Shown one piece after another: positions 39,199 through 48,148 of a DNA stretch of 64,000 nt. The first letter of the stretch is position 1; the number at the start of each line of letters is the position of its first letter. The DNA lies in the NCBI RefSeq assembly GCF_010731535.1, contig NZ_AP022581.1, positions 2,241,952 through 2,305,951 on the forward strand, written 5' to 3'. The position numbers and the translations under genes were made by a program. The notes under the pieces were generated by a model that was given only the letters and a program-made list of their open reading frames with translations, was not told the origin of the DNA and made no database searches. The DNA comes from Mycobacterium lacus. GTDB taxonomy: Bacteria > Actinomycetota > Actinomycetes > Mycobacteriales > Mycobacteriaceae.

Positions 39199-40560
39199 TC
39201 AGCAGTGCGTCAAGAAGCGTGTCAGCACGTCGGTGCCGAACCTCAGGGCAGAGACGGGTACCCGCTCGTCGACCCCGTGGAACAGTGAGGTGAAATCCAG
39301 CTCCGGCGGCAACCGCAGCGGGCTGAAGCCGAAGCAGCGAATACCCAAGCGCGCGAACGCCTTCGCGTCAGTGCCGCCGGAAAGCATGTAGGGCACCGTC
39401 CGGCCGTCGGGGTCGATCGCCAGCACCGCGGCGTTCATGGCATCGACCAGGTCGCCGTCGAAGCTGGTCTCGTACGACGGCAAATCCCTGATCCACTCCC
39501 GGGTCACGTCGGGTCCGATCAACTGGTCGACCTCGGCCTCGAACGCCGCCTGCCGCCCGGGCAGGACGCGGCAGTCCACCACCGCTTCCGCCGTCGCGGG
39601 AACGACGTTGGCCTTGTATCCGGCCTTGAGCATCGTCGGGTTCGCGGTGTCGCGCAGCATGGCCTTCAACATCCGAGCCATCGGGCCAAGCTTTTCGATC
39701 GTTCCGTCCAGGTCGGGCGAGTCGAGGCCGAAAGCGAGGCCGGTCTCCTCGCTGACCGCGGCGAGGAACTCGCTGACGGTATCGGTGCGGACGAGCGGAA
39801 ACCGGTGGCGGCCCAGCCGGGCGACCGCTTCGGCGACGGCGGTGACGGCGTTGTGGTCGTGCACCATCGAGCCGTGCCCGGCCCGGCCCCGTGCGGTGAG
39901 CCGCATCCACTGGATGCCTTTCTCGGCCGTCTCGATCAGGTAGAGGCGACGCTCACCGCCGTCGCGGCGAGGCACCGTCAGGGAAAACCCGCCGACCTCA
40001 CCGATCGCCTCGGTGACGCCGTCGAACAGATCGGGCCGGTTGTCGACGAGCCAGTGCGCCCCGTATTTGCCGCCGTGTTCCTCGTCGGCAACGAAGGCGA
40101 ACACCAGGTCGCGGGGGGGCACGATGGCGGCCCGCCGGAAGTGTCGCGCAACCACGATCATCATGCCGACCATGTCCTTCATGTCGACCGCGCCGCGGCC
40201 CCACACATGGTCGCTTTCGACCGCGCCGGAAAACGGGTGCACGCTCCAATCGGCGGCCTCAGCTGGCACCACGTCGAGGTGGCCGTGGATCAGCAGGGCG
40301 CCTCGGGAGCTATCCGAACCCGCGAGGCGGGCGAACACATTGCCCCGGCCCGGTGCACCAGATTCGACATAGACCGGCTGGTAGCCAACCTCAGCCAGCT
40401 GCTCGGCCACCCACTGCGCGCACTCGGCCTCGCCTCGTGTGGTCTCGGGTTCGCCCGTGTTGGTCGTATCGAACCGGATTAACCTGCTGACCACCTCGAC
40501 CACATCATCGCTCGGGCCGATCGAAGTCGCGGCCGCACCGCTCTCTGGGGTCACAGTCAC
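39199..40560 (-). CDS. dapE2: M20-family peptidase, DapE2-like (Rv2141c homologue)
   Basis: 453 residues from GTG 40560; the frame extends to a GTG at 40572 but that start overlaps its own ribosome site. Metal ligands of the M20 family: HGHLDVVP (His, Asp), WGRGAVDMKD (Asp), ADEEHGGKYGAHW (catalytic Glu pair) and a late His in FTSLFHGVDERVP. Annotated as a second succinyl-diaminopimelate desuccinylase in M. tuberculosis, but the substrate is not proven and a general aminoacylase or dipeptidase activity is possible. Divergent from the tRNA-Leu gene. Confidence 0.9.
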   Translation of the reverse strand: MTVTPESGAAATSIGPSDDVVEVVSRLIRFDTTNTGEPETTRGEAECAQWVAEQLAEVGYQPVYVESGAPGRGNVFARLAGSDSSRGALLIHGHLDVVPAEAADWSVHPFSGAVESDHVWGRGAVDMKDMVGMMIVVARHFRRAAIVPPRDLVFAFVADEEHGGKYGAHWLVDNRPDLFDGVTEAIGEVGGFSLTVPRRDGGERRLYLIETAEKGIQWMRLTARGRAGHGSMVHDHNAVTAVAEAVARLGRHRFPLVRTDTVSEFLAAVSEETGLAFGLDSPDLDGTIEKLGPMARMLKAMLRDTANPTMLKAGYKANVVPATAEAVVDCRVLPGRQAAFEAEVDQLIGPDVTREWIRDLPSYETSFDGDLVDAMNAAVLAIDPDGRTVPYMLSGGTDAKAFARLGIRCFGFSPLRLPPELDFTSLFHGVDERVPVSALRFGTDVLTRFLTHC

Positions 40561-40691
40561 TCTTCCTACCACTCCTGTCGCCCCGGGGCCCGGCCTGATT
40601 GCCCCGATCTCGCCCGGGTGTCGACGGCGACGGCTGGGTTGGGCCCGCGCGGGCCGATCCGATAGCCTTAGCTGCCGCAGATGGTTGCTTT

Positions 40692-40777
40692 GTCCGAGTG
40701 GCGGAATGGCAGACGCGCTAGCTTGAGGTGCTAGTGCCCTACTAATGGGCGTGGGGGTTCAAGTCCCCCCTCGGACA
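40692..40777 (+). tRNA. tRNA-Leu (anticodon GAG)
   Basis: 86-base cloverleaf without encoded CCA. The acceptor arms GTCCGAG and CTCGGAC pair perfectly, with A as discriminator. The anticodon stem CTAGC/GCTAG encloses TTGAGGT, giving anticodon GAG for CUC codons. The long variable arm (GTGCCCTACTAATGGGCGT) is the class II feature of leucine tRNAs, and the T arm is GGGGG TTCAAGT CCCCC. Its 3' end has been used as an integration site (see the att repeats). Confidence 0.96.
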
Positions 40778-40778
40778 C
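40760..40778 (+). repeat. Island left attachment repeat (tRNA-Leu 3' end)
   Basis: CAAGTCCCCCCTCGGACAC, within the T arm and acceptor stem of tRNA-Leu. It is repeated with one mismatch at 42408-42426, as expected for attachment sites of a tRNA-integrated element. Confidence 0.75.
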
Positions 40779-41580
40779 GTCGTATTAGCTATGCAGATTG
40801 AAAATTTGCCCTGAACTCGATCAGAAAGAGTTTTCAGAGTTTGCTGATATCGATTGTGCATCGCGTTGATGTTCTAAATCTGTCGTACGGCGGGAACGGC
40901 GAATATCCCATTGCGGATGCTATGCCGGGGGTGTCACGTGATGCTCGTGCGGAGCGAGTACGGGACGACCGCAGAAGAGCATGACGCATCCGGCGGGCTC
41001 GCGCCTCCGGGAGCCAGTGAGTCTTTGCGGGGCGGCTGTGAGCTACGGGGGCCCGGGTCGGGTGGCGTGTCGCGCGGGTCGCCTTCGGCCTCTTGGTGCA
41101 GCGATCCGGTCATGGGGATCGACTACGTGAAACGATGGACGGGACACTCGGCCATTTTTGGATGAATTTCGGCGATGTGTACAACCCGACAAGGCAGCAG
41201 ATGGATAGAGGTCCATCTAATCGAACTGGCTGTCGAGATGGAGTACTGGACCAACCTCTACAAAAAGCTAGGGCAACCTCAAGCAGAGAATTCAAAAGCC
41301 TGGTTGGTGCAAGCTAGACCCGGCGTCGACACCGAGGCGCTGCCGTCGCCATGCAGCGGACCACGAACGCCAACTGCGCCGATATCCCACCGGGGCCGGC
41401 AAACACCTTCCGCCGCAACACCTTCGGATGCAGCTCGGATGCAAGGCGACCAGCCGCCATGACGTCGACCGTCTCGACGTCACCAGCACCGCGGACGAAC
41501 CGGTGTGTCGGCCCGTTGCCACCTCCCTCCGGCTTGCGCAGGTCAATCTCTCAGGTCGTCGTTGCCGCACTCCGTAGTGA
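40779..41580. other. Island left part without recognisable gene
   Basis: About 800 bases following the tRNA. Base composition is lower in GC than the rest, at least to 40910 and around 41160-41300. Short open frames exist, the longest plausible one at 41175-41462 (plus; includes IELAVEMEYWTNLYKKLGQ), but none shows a family motif or a clear ribosome site. No integrase is visible. I read it as decayed cargo of the island. Confidence 0.5.
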
Positions 41581-41582
41581 CA

Positions 41583-41611
41583 TGTACAAATTACGGTTCA
41601 GTGAGTGTACA
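41583..41611. promoter_or_regulatory. Putative operator of the VapBC module
   Basis: Two identical 6-base palindromes TGTACA, at 41583-41588 and 41606-41611, about two helical turns apart and just upstream of the antitoxin start at 41621. Spacing and position fit an autoregulatory VapB binding site; not tested. Confidence 0.5.
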
Positions 41612-41620
41612 GTTCACGGT

Positions 41621-41881
41621 GTGGATGTATCCGTGACCGAGTTGCGCGCGCACCTCAGCGATTGGCTCGATCGGGCTCGGGCTGGTGATGAGATCGTCAT
41701 CACCGACCGCGGAATGCCGGTCGCGCGACTCGCTGCGCTGGACAGCGCAGGCACCTTGGAGCGACTCACGGCCGAAGGCCTGATTGGTAAGGCCACCGCC
41801 CAGCGGCCCGTCGCTGCGGGACGGTCCGGACCCCGACCGCGGCGGCCGGTGTCTGACCGCGTCAGCGACCAGCGGCGCTGA
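41621..41881 (+). CDS. VapB antitoxin (Phd/YefM type)
   Basis: 86 residues from GTG 41621. The N-terminal DVSVTELRAHLSDWLDRARA, followed by GDEIVITDRGMPVARLAAL, is the Phd/YefM DNA-binding fold; the Arg/Pro-rich tail from residue 60 is the probable toxin-binding part. It ends three bases before the toxin start. The antitoxin should repress its own operon with the toxin as co-repressor. Located inside the tRNA-Leu island, so probably transferred. Confidence 0.87.
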   Translation: MDVSVTELRAHLSDWLDRARAGDEIVITDRGMPVARLAALDSAGTLERLTAEGLIGKATAQRPVAAGRSGPRPRRPVSDRVSDQRR

Positions 41882-41884
41882 CCG

Positions 41885-42319
41885 GTGCCGCTCGTCTACT
41901 TCGACGCCAGCGCCTTCGTCAAACTTCTCACCACAGAGACAGGCAGCTCGCTGGCGTCCGCGCTATGGGACGGCTGCGACGCCGCATTGTCCAGCCGCCT
42001 GGCCTACCCCGAAGTCCGCGCCGCACTCGCCGCAGCAGCCCGCAATCACGACCTAACCGAATCCGAGCTCGCCGAAGCCGAGCGCGACTTGCAGGACTTC
42101 TGGGCCGCCACCCGCCCAGTCGAACTCACCGCGACGGTTGAACAGCACGCCGGCCACCTCGCCCGAGTCCATGCCTTACGCGGAGCCGACGCCGTCCATC
42201 TGGCCAGCGCGTTGGCGGTCGGCGACCCCGGCCTGATCGTCGCCGTTTGGGACCGACGCCTGCACACCGGAGCACAAGCCGCCGGGTGCCGAGTCGCCCC
42301 CGCCCAACTCGACCCCTAG
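41885..42319 (+). CDS. VapC toxin (PIN-domain ribonuclease)
   Basis: 144 residues from GTG 41885. All four acidic catalytic sites of PIN ribonucleases are present: LVYFDASAFVKLL (Asp), RLAYPEVRAAL (Glu), LRGADAVHLASAL (Asp) and VAVWDRRLHTG (Asp). VapC toxins cut specific tRNAs or rRNA, blocking translation. The reading frame is complete and paired with a Phd-type antitoxin, so this is the one apparently functional VapBC of the window. Confidence 0.9.
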   Translation: MPLVYFDASAFVKLLTTETGSSLASALWDGCDAALSSRLAYPEVRAALAAAARNHDLTESELAEAERDLQDFWAATRPVELTATVEQHAGHLARVHALRGADAVHLASALAVGDPGLIVAVWDRRLHTGAQAAGCRVAPAQLDP

Positions 42320-42407
42320 CCCACCGCTCGACATTGGAGTGAGTCAACCCCAGCACAGACGACGATCAAGTACCGATTCGCCAGGTCGCAACCCGTGTCT
42401 AGGTGGG

Positions 42408-42426
42408 CAAGTCCCCCCTCTGACAC
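42408..42426 (+). repeat. Island right attachment repeat
   Basis: CAAGTCCCCCCTCTGACAC, identical at 18 of 19 positions to the 3' end of tRNA-Leu at 40760-40778. The distance between the repeats is 1648 bases and encloses VapBC. No other part of a tRNA is present here. Confidence 0.75.
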
Positions 42427-42437
42427 ATCCGGCTTTC

Positions 42438-42470
42438 GCGGCGAGATTGCCGCCACGGCAATCTCGCCGC
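42438..42470. repeat. Perfect hairpin after the island
   Basis: Arms GCGGCGAGATTGCCG and CGGCAATCTCGCCGC with a three-base loop (CCA); 15 base pairs. No T tract follows, but it lies between the plus-strand vapC and the minus-strand Rv2144c homologue, and could act as a bidirectional terminator. It shares GCGAGATTGCC with the repeat at 25039. Confidence 0.75.
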
Positions 42471-42555
42471 TCGGACGGCGCACAACGCTCGATCCGCGAC
42501 CAGGCAGCGACGCCGGTTGGCCACTGGCCGAGCGGCTGGCGTCCTAGACGGGTTC

Positions 42556-42912
42556 TTACGGGGTCGCGTCGTCGCCGCGCTCGGCGGCTACCGCTGACTC
42601 CTCCGTCACGTCGGCTTCCGCGGCCTCAACCGCGGTATCCCCGTCGCCCTCGTCCTGCTCACTGTCATCGGCGATTTCCTGCGGGTAGTCGACGTAGCCC
42701 TCTTCGTCTTCGCCGCCCCCGGCCTGGTCTTCGCTCTGCTCTTCACCCGCCTCGCGTCGCTGGCGTTCCCGCACCGCGTCGATGATCAGCAGCACCACAC
42801 CCAGCACGCTGGCGGCGATGCACACCCAGGCGACCAGCTCATTGCTGGTGACCACCGCGAATACCAGCGCGACGAGCCCGATCAGGGCCAATACGAGCGC
42901 AATGAGCAGCAT
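42556..42912 (-). CDS. Transmembrane protein (Rv2144c homologue)
   Basis: 118 residues: two N-terminal transmembrane segments (MLLIALVLALIGLVALVFAV and WVCIAASVLGVVLLIIDAV), a short basic stretch (RERQRR), then a long, very acidic, probably disordered cytoplasmic tail rich in Glu, Asp and Gly. Same length as Rv2144c and same place next to wag31. Function unknown. The position in the dcw region suggests, but does not prove, a link to growth. Confidence 0.85.
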   Translation of the reverse strand: MLLIALVLALIGLVALVFAVVTSNELVAWVCIAASVLGVVLLIIDAVRERQRREAGEEQSEDQAGGGEDEEGYVDYPQEIADDSEQDEGDGDTAVEAAEADVTEESAVAAERGDDATP

Positions 42913-42999
42913 CGGTCATCCTCCAGCCGAGGTGCAGCGACTGCCAAACCTATCAAGAGGCGCGCAGCGCCGGACTTGAACCCCGCGCACGCCCCCCGG

Positions 43000-43791
43000 C
43001 TAGTTATTACCCCGATTGAATTGGTCGAACCCCCCGGCGTCCGCGCTGGAATCGACAGGTGCCGCCGACCCGCGCTGTCCGAGTTCCTCGAGCTGTGATT
43101 CCAGATAGGTCTTGAGCCGCGTGCGGTATTCGCGTTCGAACGTCCGCAGCTGCTCGAGGCGGCCTTCAAGCACAGTGCGCTGCTGGTTGATGGTACCCAT
43201 GATTTCGGAGTGCTTGCGTTCCGCGTCGGCCTGCAGCGCGTCGGCCTTCTCCTGCGCCTGGCGCAATTGGGCTTCGGAGCGGGTTTGCGCATCGACCAGC
43301 ATCGCGTCGGCGCGCTGCCGGGCCTCGGCGATGGTGGTCTCCGCGGTGTGCCTGGCGTCGCTGACGATCTGGTCGGCGTTGGCGCGGGCATCCGCGAGCA
43401 TCTTGTCCGACTCGGCCTTGGCGGTGCTGGTGAGCCGGTCGGCGGTGTCTTGCGCAAGGGCCAGAACTCGAGCGGCCTTCATGGCCTGTTCCTCGGTCGT
43501 TCCCACCGGACCGGCAGGAGTAGTCACCGGTGCAGGCTTTACCAGTTCGGGTTCGGGTTCATAAACCGGCACCTCCGCGGTGGGCTGTGGAGCAACACGC
43601 CCCCCGGCGGCCAGCTCCTGGTCTAGCTCCGCTATCCGCTGACGCAGATCGGAATTCTCTTCGATGAGGCGCGTCAGCTCGTTTTCCACCAGGTCAAGGA
43701 AGGCGTCAACCTCGTCTTCGTTGTACCCGCGCTTGCCGATAGGCGGCTTGCTGAACGCCACATTGTGGACGTCGGCAGGTGTAAGCGGCAT
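43000..43791 (-). CDS. wag31: DivIVA-family polar growth protein Wag31
   Basis: 263 residues from ATG 43791, behind GAGGGG. The DivIVA N-terminal domain ([20 protein letters not shown], then [19 protein letters not shown]) binds curved membrane at the pole; after a Pro-rich linker (about 65-95), a coiled coil of roughly 130 residues ([18 protein letters not shown] onward) drives polymerisation. Wag31 recruits cell wall synthesis to the old pole and is essential. A threonine in the linker is phosphorylated by PknA in M. tuberculosis; candidate Thr residues are present here. Confidence 0.96.
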   Translation of the reverse strand: MPLTPADVHNVAFSKPPIGKRGYNEDEVDAFLDLVENELTRLIEENSDLRQRIAELDQELAAGGRVAPQPTAEVPVYEPEPELVKPAPVTTPAGPVGTTEEQAMKAARVLALAQDTADRLTSTAKAESDKMLADARANADQIVSDARHTAETTIAEARQRADAMLVDAQTRSEAQLRQAQEKADALQADAERKHSEIMGTINQQRTVLEGRLEQLRTFEREYRTRLKTYLESQLEELGQRGSAAPVDSSADAGGFDQFNRGNN

Positions 43792-44037
43792 TGTTTGTCC
43801 CCTCGAGTTCCTGGACGGTCAAACGATCTGGAAAGTGTAGAACGGAGCGGTAGCCGTCGTGCAACTGCCGTCCATCCTGTCACACCAGACTCGGCGGTTG
43901 CCGATTGGACGAATAAATAAGGAGCAATTTCAATCTCTAAGGCCAATAAATCACAATCCTTAGATTTGAAAAATCACGCGCGCCAAACTTGTCGCCAAAT
44001 CGTGGCCGAACCGTCTCCGGTGGGGTGGGGCAAAGGC

Positions 44038-44328
44038 TCACGCCGCGGCACCGAAAGCCAGTTGCATACCGATGAACGCGACCAGCAGCAGCACCATGAT
44101 GGACAGGTCGAAACGTACCGCGCCGATGGTCAGTTGCGGGATCAGCCGGCGCAGCAGCTTCACCGGCGGATCCGTGACCGACATGATGATTTCCAGGATC
44201 ACCACGGTGACGCCGGTGGGATGCCAGTCACGGCTGAACGACCGGATGAACTCAACGACGACCCGAGCGATCAGCAGCAGCCAGAAGATGAACAGCGCAA
44301 ACCCAAGGATCTGAAAAAACAGCGCCAA
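44038..44328 (-). CDS. YggT-family membrane protein (Rv2146c homologue)
   Basis: 96 residues, starting at TTG 44328, an unusual start supported by the identical length of Rv2146c. Two hydrophobic regions (FFQILGFALFIFWLLLIARV and LSIMVLLLVAFIGMQLAFG) flank the YggT motif TDPPVKLLRRLIPQ. YggT genes sit in dcw or sepF regions of many Gram-positive bacteria. Probable role in division or membrane organisation, not demonstrated. The gap to wag31 (246 bases) is AT-rich and holds a TCTAAGG/CCTTAGA inverted repeat at 43936-43964. Confidence 0.87.
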   Translation of the reverse strand: MALFFQILGFALFIFWLLLIARVVVEFIRSFSRDWHPTGVTVVILEIIMSVTDPPVKLLRRLIPQLTIGAVRFDLSIMVLLLVAFIGMQLAFGAAA

Positions 44329-44500
44329 CGAGAGCCCGACCTTACCGATGAGAATGATGAGAACGTCAGCCGCCCATGCGGGCTAGCAATGGCTAGCGTA
44401 CCGACTCGGCTGACCAGACACATCCGAGCTTGAACCGCGTCATGGCCTCCGCTGCCGGCCCAACCCGCGACCGACCGTGCAAGGTAGCGGAGCGGGTGGG

Positions 44501-45145
44501 CTATTGGTAGGCGTAGAAACCGGTTTCGGCGATCCGGCGACGCTCCTCAGGGGACACGTCGACGTCCGCCGGCGACAGCAGGAACACCTTGGTCGCGACC
44601 TTGTCGAACGAGCCGCGCAACGCGAAGGCCAAGCCGGCCGCGAAGTCGACCAAGCGTTTGGCGTCGGCGTTGTCCATCGACACCAGGTCCATGATGACGG
44701 GGGTGCCGTCGCGGAACCGCTCGCCGATGGTGCGGGCTTCGCTGTAGTCCTTGGGCCGCAGCGTGGTGATCTTCGACAGCGGGTGGCCTTCCTCGAACAT
44801 CATCGCCATCCGGCGCGGGTCCATCGCCAACGCGCCGCGGGTGGAGTTGCGCAACCACGACCCCAAGCGCGGACGGGCCATTTCGGACCGGTCGAACTCC
44901 CGGGGCCGGAAACGGGGCTCCTCCCCGTAGCCGCCGCGATAACTGCTCGGCGGCGGATAGTCGGCCGGCTCACGCAGGTCGCCGCGGGGATCGTCGTACT
45001 CGGGCCTGTCATAGCGGCCGTACCCATCGTCGAAACGGGGCCGCGAATAACCGCGAGAAGGCGCCCGGTCGTCGTAATAGTCGTCCTCGTAGTCCTCCAT
45101 CGGAGCCATGCCGAAGTAGGCCTTGACTTTGTGCAGTGTGCTCAT
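44501..45145 (-). CDS. sepF: Cell division protein SepF
   Basis: 214 residues. N-terminal membrane-targeting amphipathic helix ([15 protein letters not shown]), then a long Tyr/Asp/Arg/Pro-rich disordered linker (about 18-90), then the SepF fold with [20 protein letters not shown] and [20 protein letters not shown]. SepF anchors FtsZ to the membrane; actinobacteria lack FtsA and rely on it. Two tandem AACCCCTTCT sequences lie just upstream and include the ribosome site AGAAGGGG. Confidence 0.95.
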   Translation of the reverse strand: MSTLHKVKAYFGMAPMEDYEDDYYDDRAPSRGYSRPRFDDGYGRYDRPEYDDPRGDLREPADYPPPSSYRGGYGEEPRFRPREFDRSEMARPRLGSWLRNSTRGALAMDPRRMAMMFEEGHPLSKITTLRPKDYSEARTIGERFRDGTPVIMDLVSMDNADAKRLVDFAAGLAFALRGSFDKVATKVFLLSPADVDVSPEERRRIAETGFYAYQ

Positions 45146-45226
45146 CGCTTAACCCCTTCTGGGCTCAACCCCTTCTAGGCCTGGGACATTTGGTGTCTGT
45201 GATGAAGATGTGACTACAGTGACTAC

Positions 45227-46003
45227 TCACGGTGACGGTAACCGCCGCGGACCCATTAGCGCGGTACCGACACGCACACACGTCGAACCATGTTTGACGG
45301 CGATCTCGAGGTCGGCCGACATGCCGGCCGACAGACCCACCGCGTTCGGGAACGACTCGAGCACCCGGCTGTGCTCCGATTTCAGCCGGTCAAAGGCCAC
45401 ATCCGGGTCCCAGTTGAGCGGCGGGATGCCCATCAATCCGACCAGTTCCAGGCCCTCGGACTCCTCCACTTGCGCGCAGATCGCCTCGACCGCGCCGGAT
45501 GCCGAGATGTCGACGCCGCCACGCGACACGTCACCATCGAGGCTGACTTGGACGTAAACCCGCAGCGGGTTTTCGCGGCGCCGGTCGGCGAGCGCCGCGG
45601 CCACCGCCCGATCGAGCGCGGTTACCAACTGCGGGCCGTCGACGGAGTGGGCGGTGTGGGCCCAGCCGGCCAGTGACCGTGCTTTGTTCCGCTGGATGCG
45701 GCCCACCATGTGCCACTGCACGCCGCGCGCGTCCGCCCGTGGTGAACTTGCTAACAGCGAAGCGAGTTCGGCAGCCTTTGCTGCAGCCTCTTGCTCCCGC
45801 GATTCGCCAACGGCCCGACAACCCAATCGGGACAAAATCGCGACGTCGGTTGCTGGAAAGTATTTGGTAATAGGGAGAAGTTCAATTTCGCTCACATTGC
45901 GACCGGCCGCCTCTGCGGCCGCCGCGAGCCGCGACCTAATTGCGGCCAGCGCCCGCATCAATTGCGATTCGCGGTCGCCTCGCGCGCAAACGTCCACCGC
46001 CAT
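45227..46003 (-). CDS. YggS-family pyridoxal phosphate-binding protein (Rv2148c homologue)
   Basis: 258 residues from ATG 46003, same length as Rv2148c. PLP-dependent alanine-racemase-like barrel: the PLP lysine lies in ELLPITKYFPA, with GESREQEA, WHMVGRIQRNK and the phosphate-binding GLSAGMSADLEIAV and STCVRVGTALMG motifs. YggS/PROSC proteins control intracellular PLP and have no known catalytic activity. The start is 5 bases after the yfiH stop, so the two are coupled. Confidence 0.92.
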   Translation of the reverse strand: MAVDVCARGDRESQLMRALAAIRSRLAAAAEAAGRNVSEIELLPITKYFPATDVAILSRLGCRAVGESREQEAAAKAAELASLLASSPRADARGVQWHMVGRIQRNKARSLAGWAHTAHSVDGPQLVTALDRAVAAALADRRRENPLRVYVQVSLDGDVSRGGVDISASGAVEAICAQVEESEGLELVGLMGIPPLNWDPDVAFDRLKSEHSRVLESFPNAVGLSAGMSADLEIAVKHGSTCVRVGTALMGPRRLPSP

Positions 46004-46008
46004 CGCGC

Positions 46009-46716
46009 TTATTCCATCCACACCAACGACGCCATCCGCCCGGTGGGCGCACCGCGGCGATGGCTGAACAGCGTCGGGTCGGCCACCGTGCAGCGGGGGT
46101 CGATGTCGATGGACACAACACCCAAGTCGCGCAGCTGACAAGCGATTCCGGCGCGCAGGTCGAGGCCCGGGGTCCCGGCCGAGGTGGTGGTGCGGCTGCC
46201 CGGCAACGCCGCCTCGACCTCGTCGGCCATCGCGGCGGGCACCTCGTAGTTGGCGCCGCTGGCCGCCGGGCCGAGCAGTGCCGAAATATCGTGGGCCCGC
46301 GCGCCCACGCCGAGCATCGCCTCGACCGCACGGGCCACCACGCCCCGCTGGGCGCCGACGCGACCGGCGTGGACCGCCGCGACAACGCCGGCGCGCGCAT
46401 CCGCCAGCAAGACCGGCACACAGTCGGCGGTCAACACCGCCAGCGCCAGTCGGGGGGTGCTGGTCACCAGCCCGTCGGCGTCGGCGATCGCAGCGCTCTG
46501 CGGACGGTCGACCACCTCGACCCGATCCGCGTGGACCTGGTTCATCCACACCACCCGCTCGCCGGGCAGGCCGATCGCCGCCGCCAGCCGGGCGCGGTTC
46601 GCCGCCACCGCCGCCGGGTCGTCCCCGACATGGTCACCCAGGTTGAAGGTGTCGAACGGGGGTACCGACACGCCCCCCGCCCGGGTGGTGGTAACCCGCC
46701 GGATGCGAACGCTCAC
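46009..46716 (-). CDS. YfiH/LACC1-family protein (Rv2149c homologue)
   Basis: 235 residues from GTG 46716 (VSVRIRRVTTTRAGGVSVPP). The polyphenol-oxidase or laccase-like family is recognised by the zinc/copper ligands in WMNQVHADRVEVV (His), VLTADCVPVLLAD (Cys) and VAAVHAGRVGAQRGV (His). Relatives act as purine nucleoside phosphorylase/deaminase or in peptidoglycan proofreading (removal of a wrong amino acid in E. coli YfiH), which would fit the mur context. Located between ftsZ and yggS, as in most Gram-positives. Confidence 0.9.
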   Translation of the reverse strand: MSVRIRRVTTTRAGGVSVPPFDTFNLGDHVGDDPAAVAANRARLAAAIGLPGERVVWMNQVHADRVEVVDRPQSAAIADADGLVTSTPRLALAVLTADCVPVLLADARAGVVAAVHAGRVGAQRGVVARAVEAMLGVGARAHDISALLGPAASGANYEVPAAMADEVEAALPGSRTTTSAGTPGLDLRAGIACQLRDLGVVSIDIDPRCTVADPTLFSHRRGAPTGRMASLVWME

Positions 46717-46807
46717 ATGCCCAGTATCCGGAGCCCGTTGCCAGCCGGACGGCACGGACGCCCGGCCACGGCGGGTGTGTCGCGCTGTGGCATGCAAGCT
46801 GGGCCCC

Positions 46808-47947
46808 TTAACGGCGCATGAAAGGCGGCACGTCGACGTCGTCGTCGTCGCCACCGATGCTCAGGGTCGCACCGTTGGTGGACAACGGGACGCTCACGGC
46901 GTCGACCGGCTCGAACAGCGTCGAGGTCAGCTTGCCAGCCCTCGCCGACTCGATCCGGTGAGCGCCGCCGGTTTCCCCCACGACCGGCTTGCGCCCGGGC
47001 CCACTGGCGGCAAAGCCCGCCGCGATCACGGTGACCCGCACCTCATCGCCCAGCGAGTCGTCGATCACGGTGCCGAAAATGATGTTGGCGTCCTGGTGGG
47101 CGGCGTCCTGCACCAGCGAGGCCGCCTCGTTGATCTCGAATAGACCCAGGTCGCTGCCGCCGGCGATCGACATCAGCACGCCCTGCGCGCCCTCCATCGA
47201 GGCCTCCAGCAGCGGCGAGTTGATGGCGATCTCGGCGGCCTTGAGCGACCGGCCTTCACCGCGGGCCGAACCGATGCCCATCAAGGCGGTGCCGGCACCG
47301 GACATGATGCCCTTGACGTCGGCGAAATCGACGTTGATCAGCCCTGGCGTGGTGATCAGGTCGGTGATGCCCTGCACGCCGTTGAGCAGCACCTCGTCGG
47401 CGCTGCGGAACGCATCCATCAGCGACACCGCGGCATCCCCCATCTGCAGCAACCGGTCGTTGGGGATCACGATGAGGGTGTCGCAACTCTCCCGCAGCGC
47501 GGCGATGCCGTTTTCGGCCTGATTGCTGCGCCGCTTGCCCTCGAACGAGAACGGCCGGGTGACGACGCCGACGGTCAACGCGCCCAGCTTGCGGGCGATG
47601 CTGGCGACGACGGGCGCCCCCCCGGTGCCGGTGCCGCCGCCTTCGCCGGCGGTGACGAACACCATGTCGGCGCCGCGCAGCAGCTCCTCGATCTCGTCCT
47701 TGGCGTCCTCGGCGGCCTTGCGTCCGACCTCTGGGTCGGCGCCGGCGCCCAGCCCGCGGGTCGAGTCACGGCCGACGTCGAGCTTGACGTCGGCGTCGCT
47801 CATCAACAACGCCTGCGCATCGGTGTTGATCGCGATGAACTCCACGCCCTTGAGGCCCTGCTCGATCATCCGGTTGACGGCGTTGACGCCGCCGCCACCG
47901 ATACCCACAACCTTGATGACGGCCAGATAGTTATGCGGCGGGGTCAT
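46808..47947 (-). CDS. ftsZ: Cell division GTPase FtsZ
   Basis: 379 residues from ATG 47947 ([20 protein letters not shown]), as in M. tuberculosis; a second ATG lies one codon upstream. GTP-binding tubulin signature [12 protein letters not shown] (about 101-112), the T7 loop with [15 protein letters not shown], and the C-terminal peptide [13 protein letters not shown], which binds SepF and FtsW. Forms the Z ring. The ribosome site GGAGGAAGG is strong. A 201-base gap separates it from ftsQ and should contain its own promoters. Confidence 0.98.
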   Translation of the reverse strand: MTPPHNYLAVIKVVGIGGGGVNAVNRMIEQGLKGVEFIAINTDAQALLMSDADVKLDVGRDSTRGLGAGADPEVGRKAAEDAKDEIEELLRGADMVFVTAGEGGGTGTGGAPVVASIARKLGALTVGVVTRPFSFEGKRRSNQAENGIAALRESCDTLIVIPNDRLLQMGDAAVSLMDAFRSADEVLLNGVQGITDLITTPGLINVDFADVKGIMSGAGTALMGIGSARGEGRSLKAAEIAINSPLLEASMEGAQGVLMSIAGGSDLGLFEINEAASLVQDAAHQDANIIFGTVIDDSLGDEVRVTVIAAGFAASGPGRKPVVGETGGAHRIESARAGKLTSTLFEPVDAVSVPLSTNGATLSIGGDDDDVDVPPFMRR

Positions 47948-48148
47948 CATTCGCCTTCCTCCCTAATGAGGTCAGTCTCCCTGGTGGGACTCGGTGTGTC
48001 CGCTTGGCAAACTCTCAACCTCAACCATAGAGTTAGAGTTATGTCAAGCTGTTCCGCGTAACCAGAACCGTATGGGTCCGACACTTGCTATCCCTGCAGG
48101 CGCGCCGACGCGTCGCGGGTTTTTTTCTGTGGTCAAGCGTGACGAGCA

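Noticed and set aside
45227..46549. A 440-codon frame read as one protein covering yggS and upstream sequence
   Set aside because: The part beyond 46003 is an out-of-frame reading of yfiH; homology and length fix the yggS start at ATG 46003.
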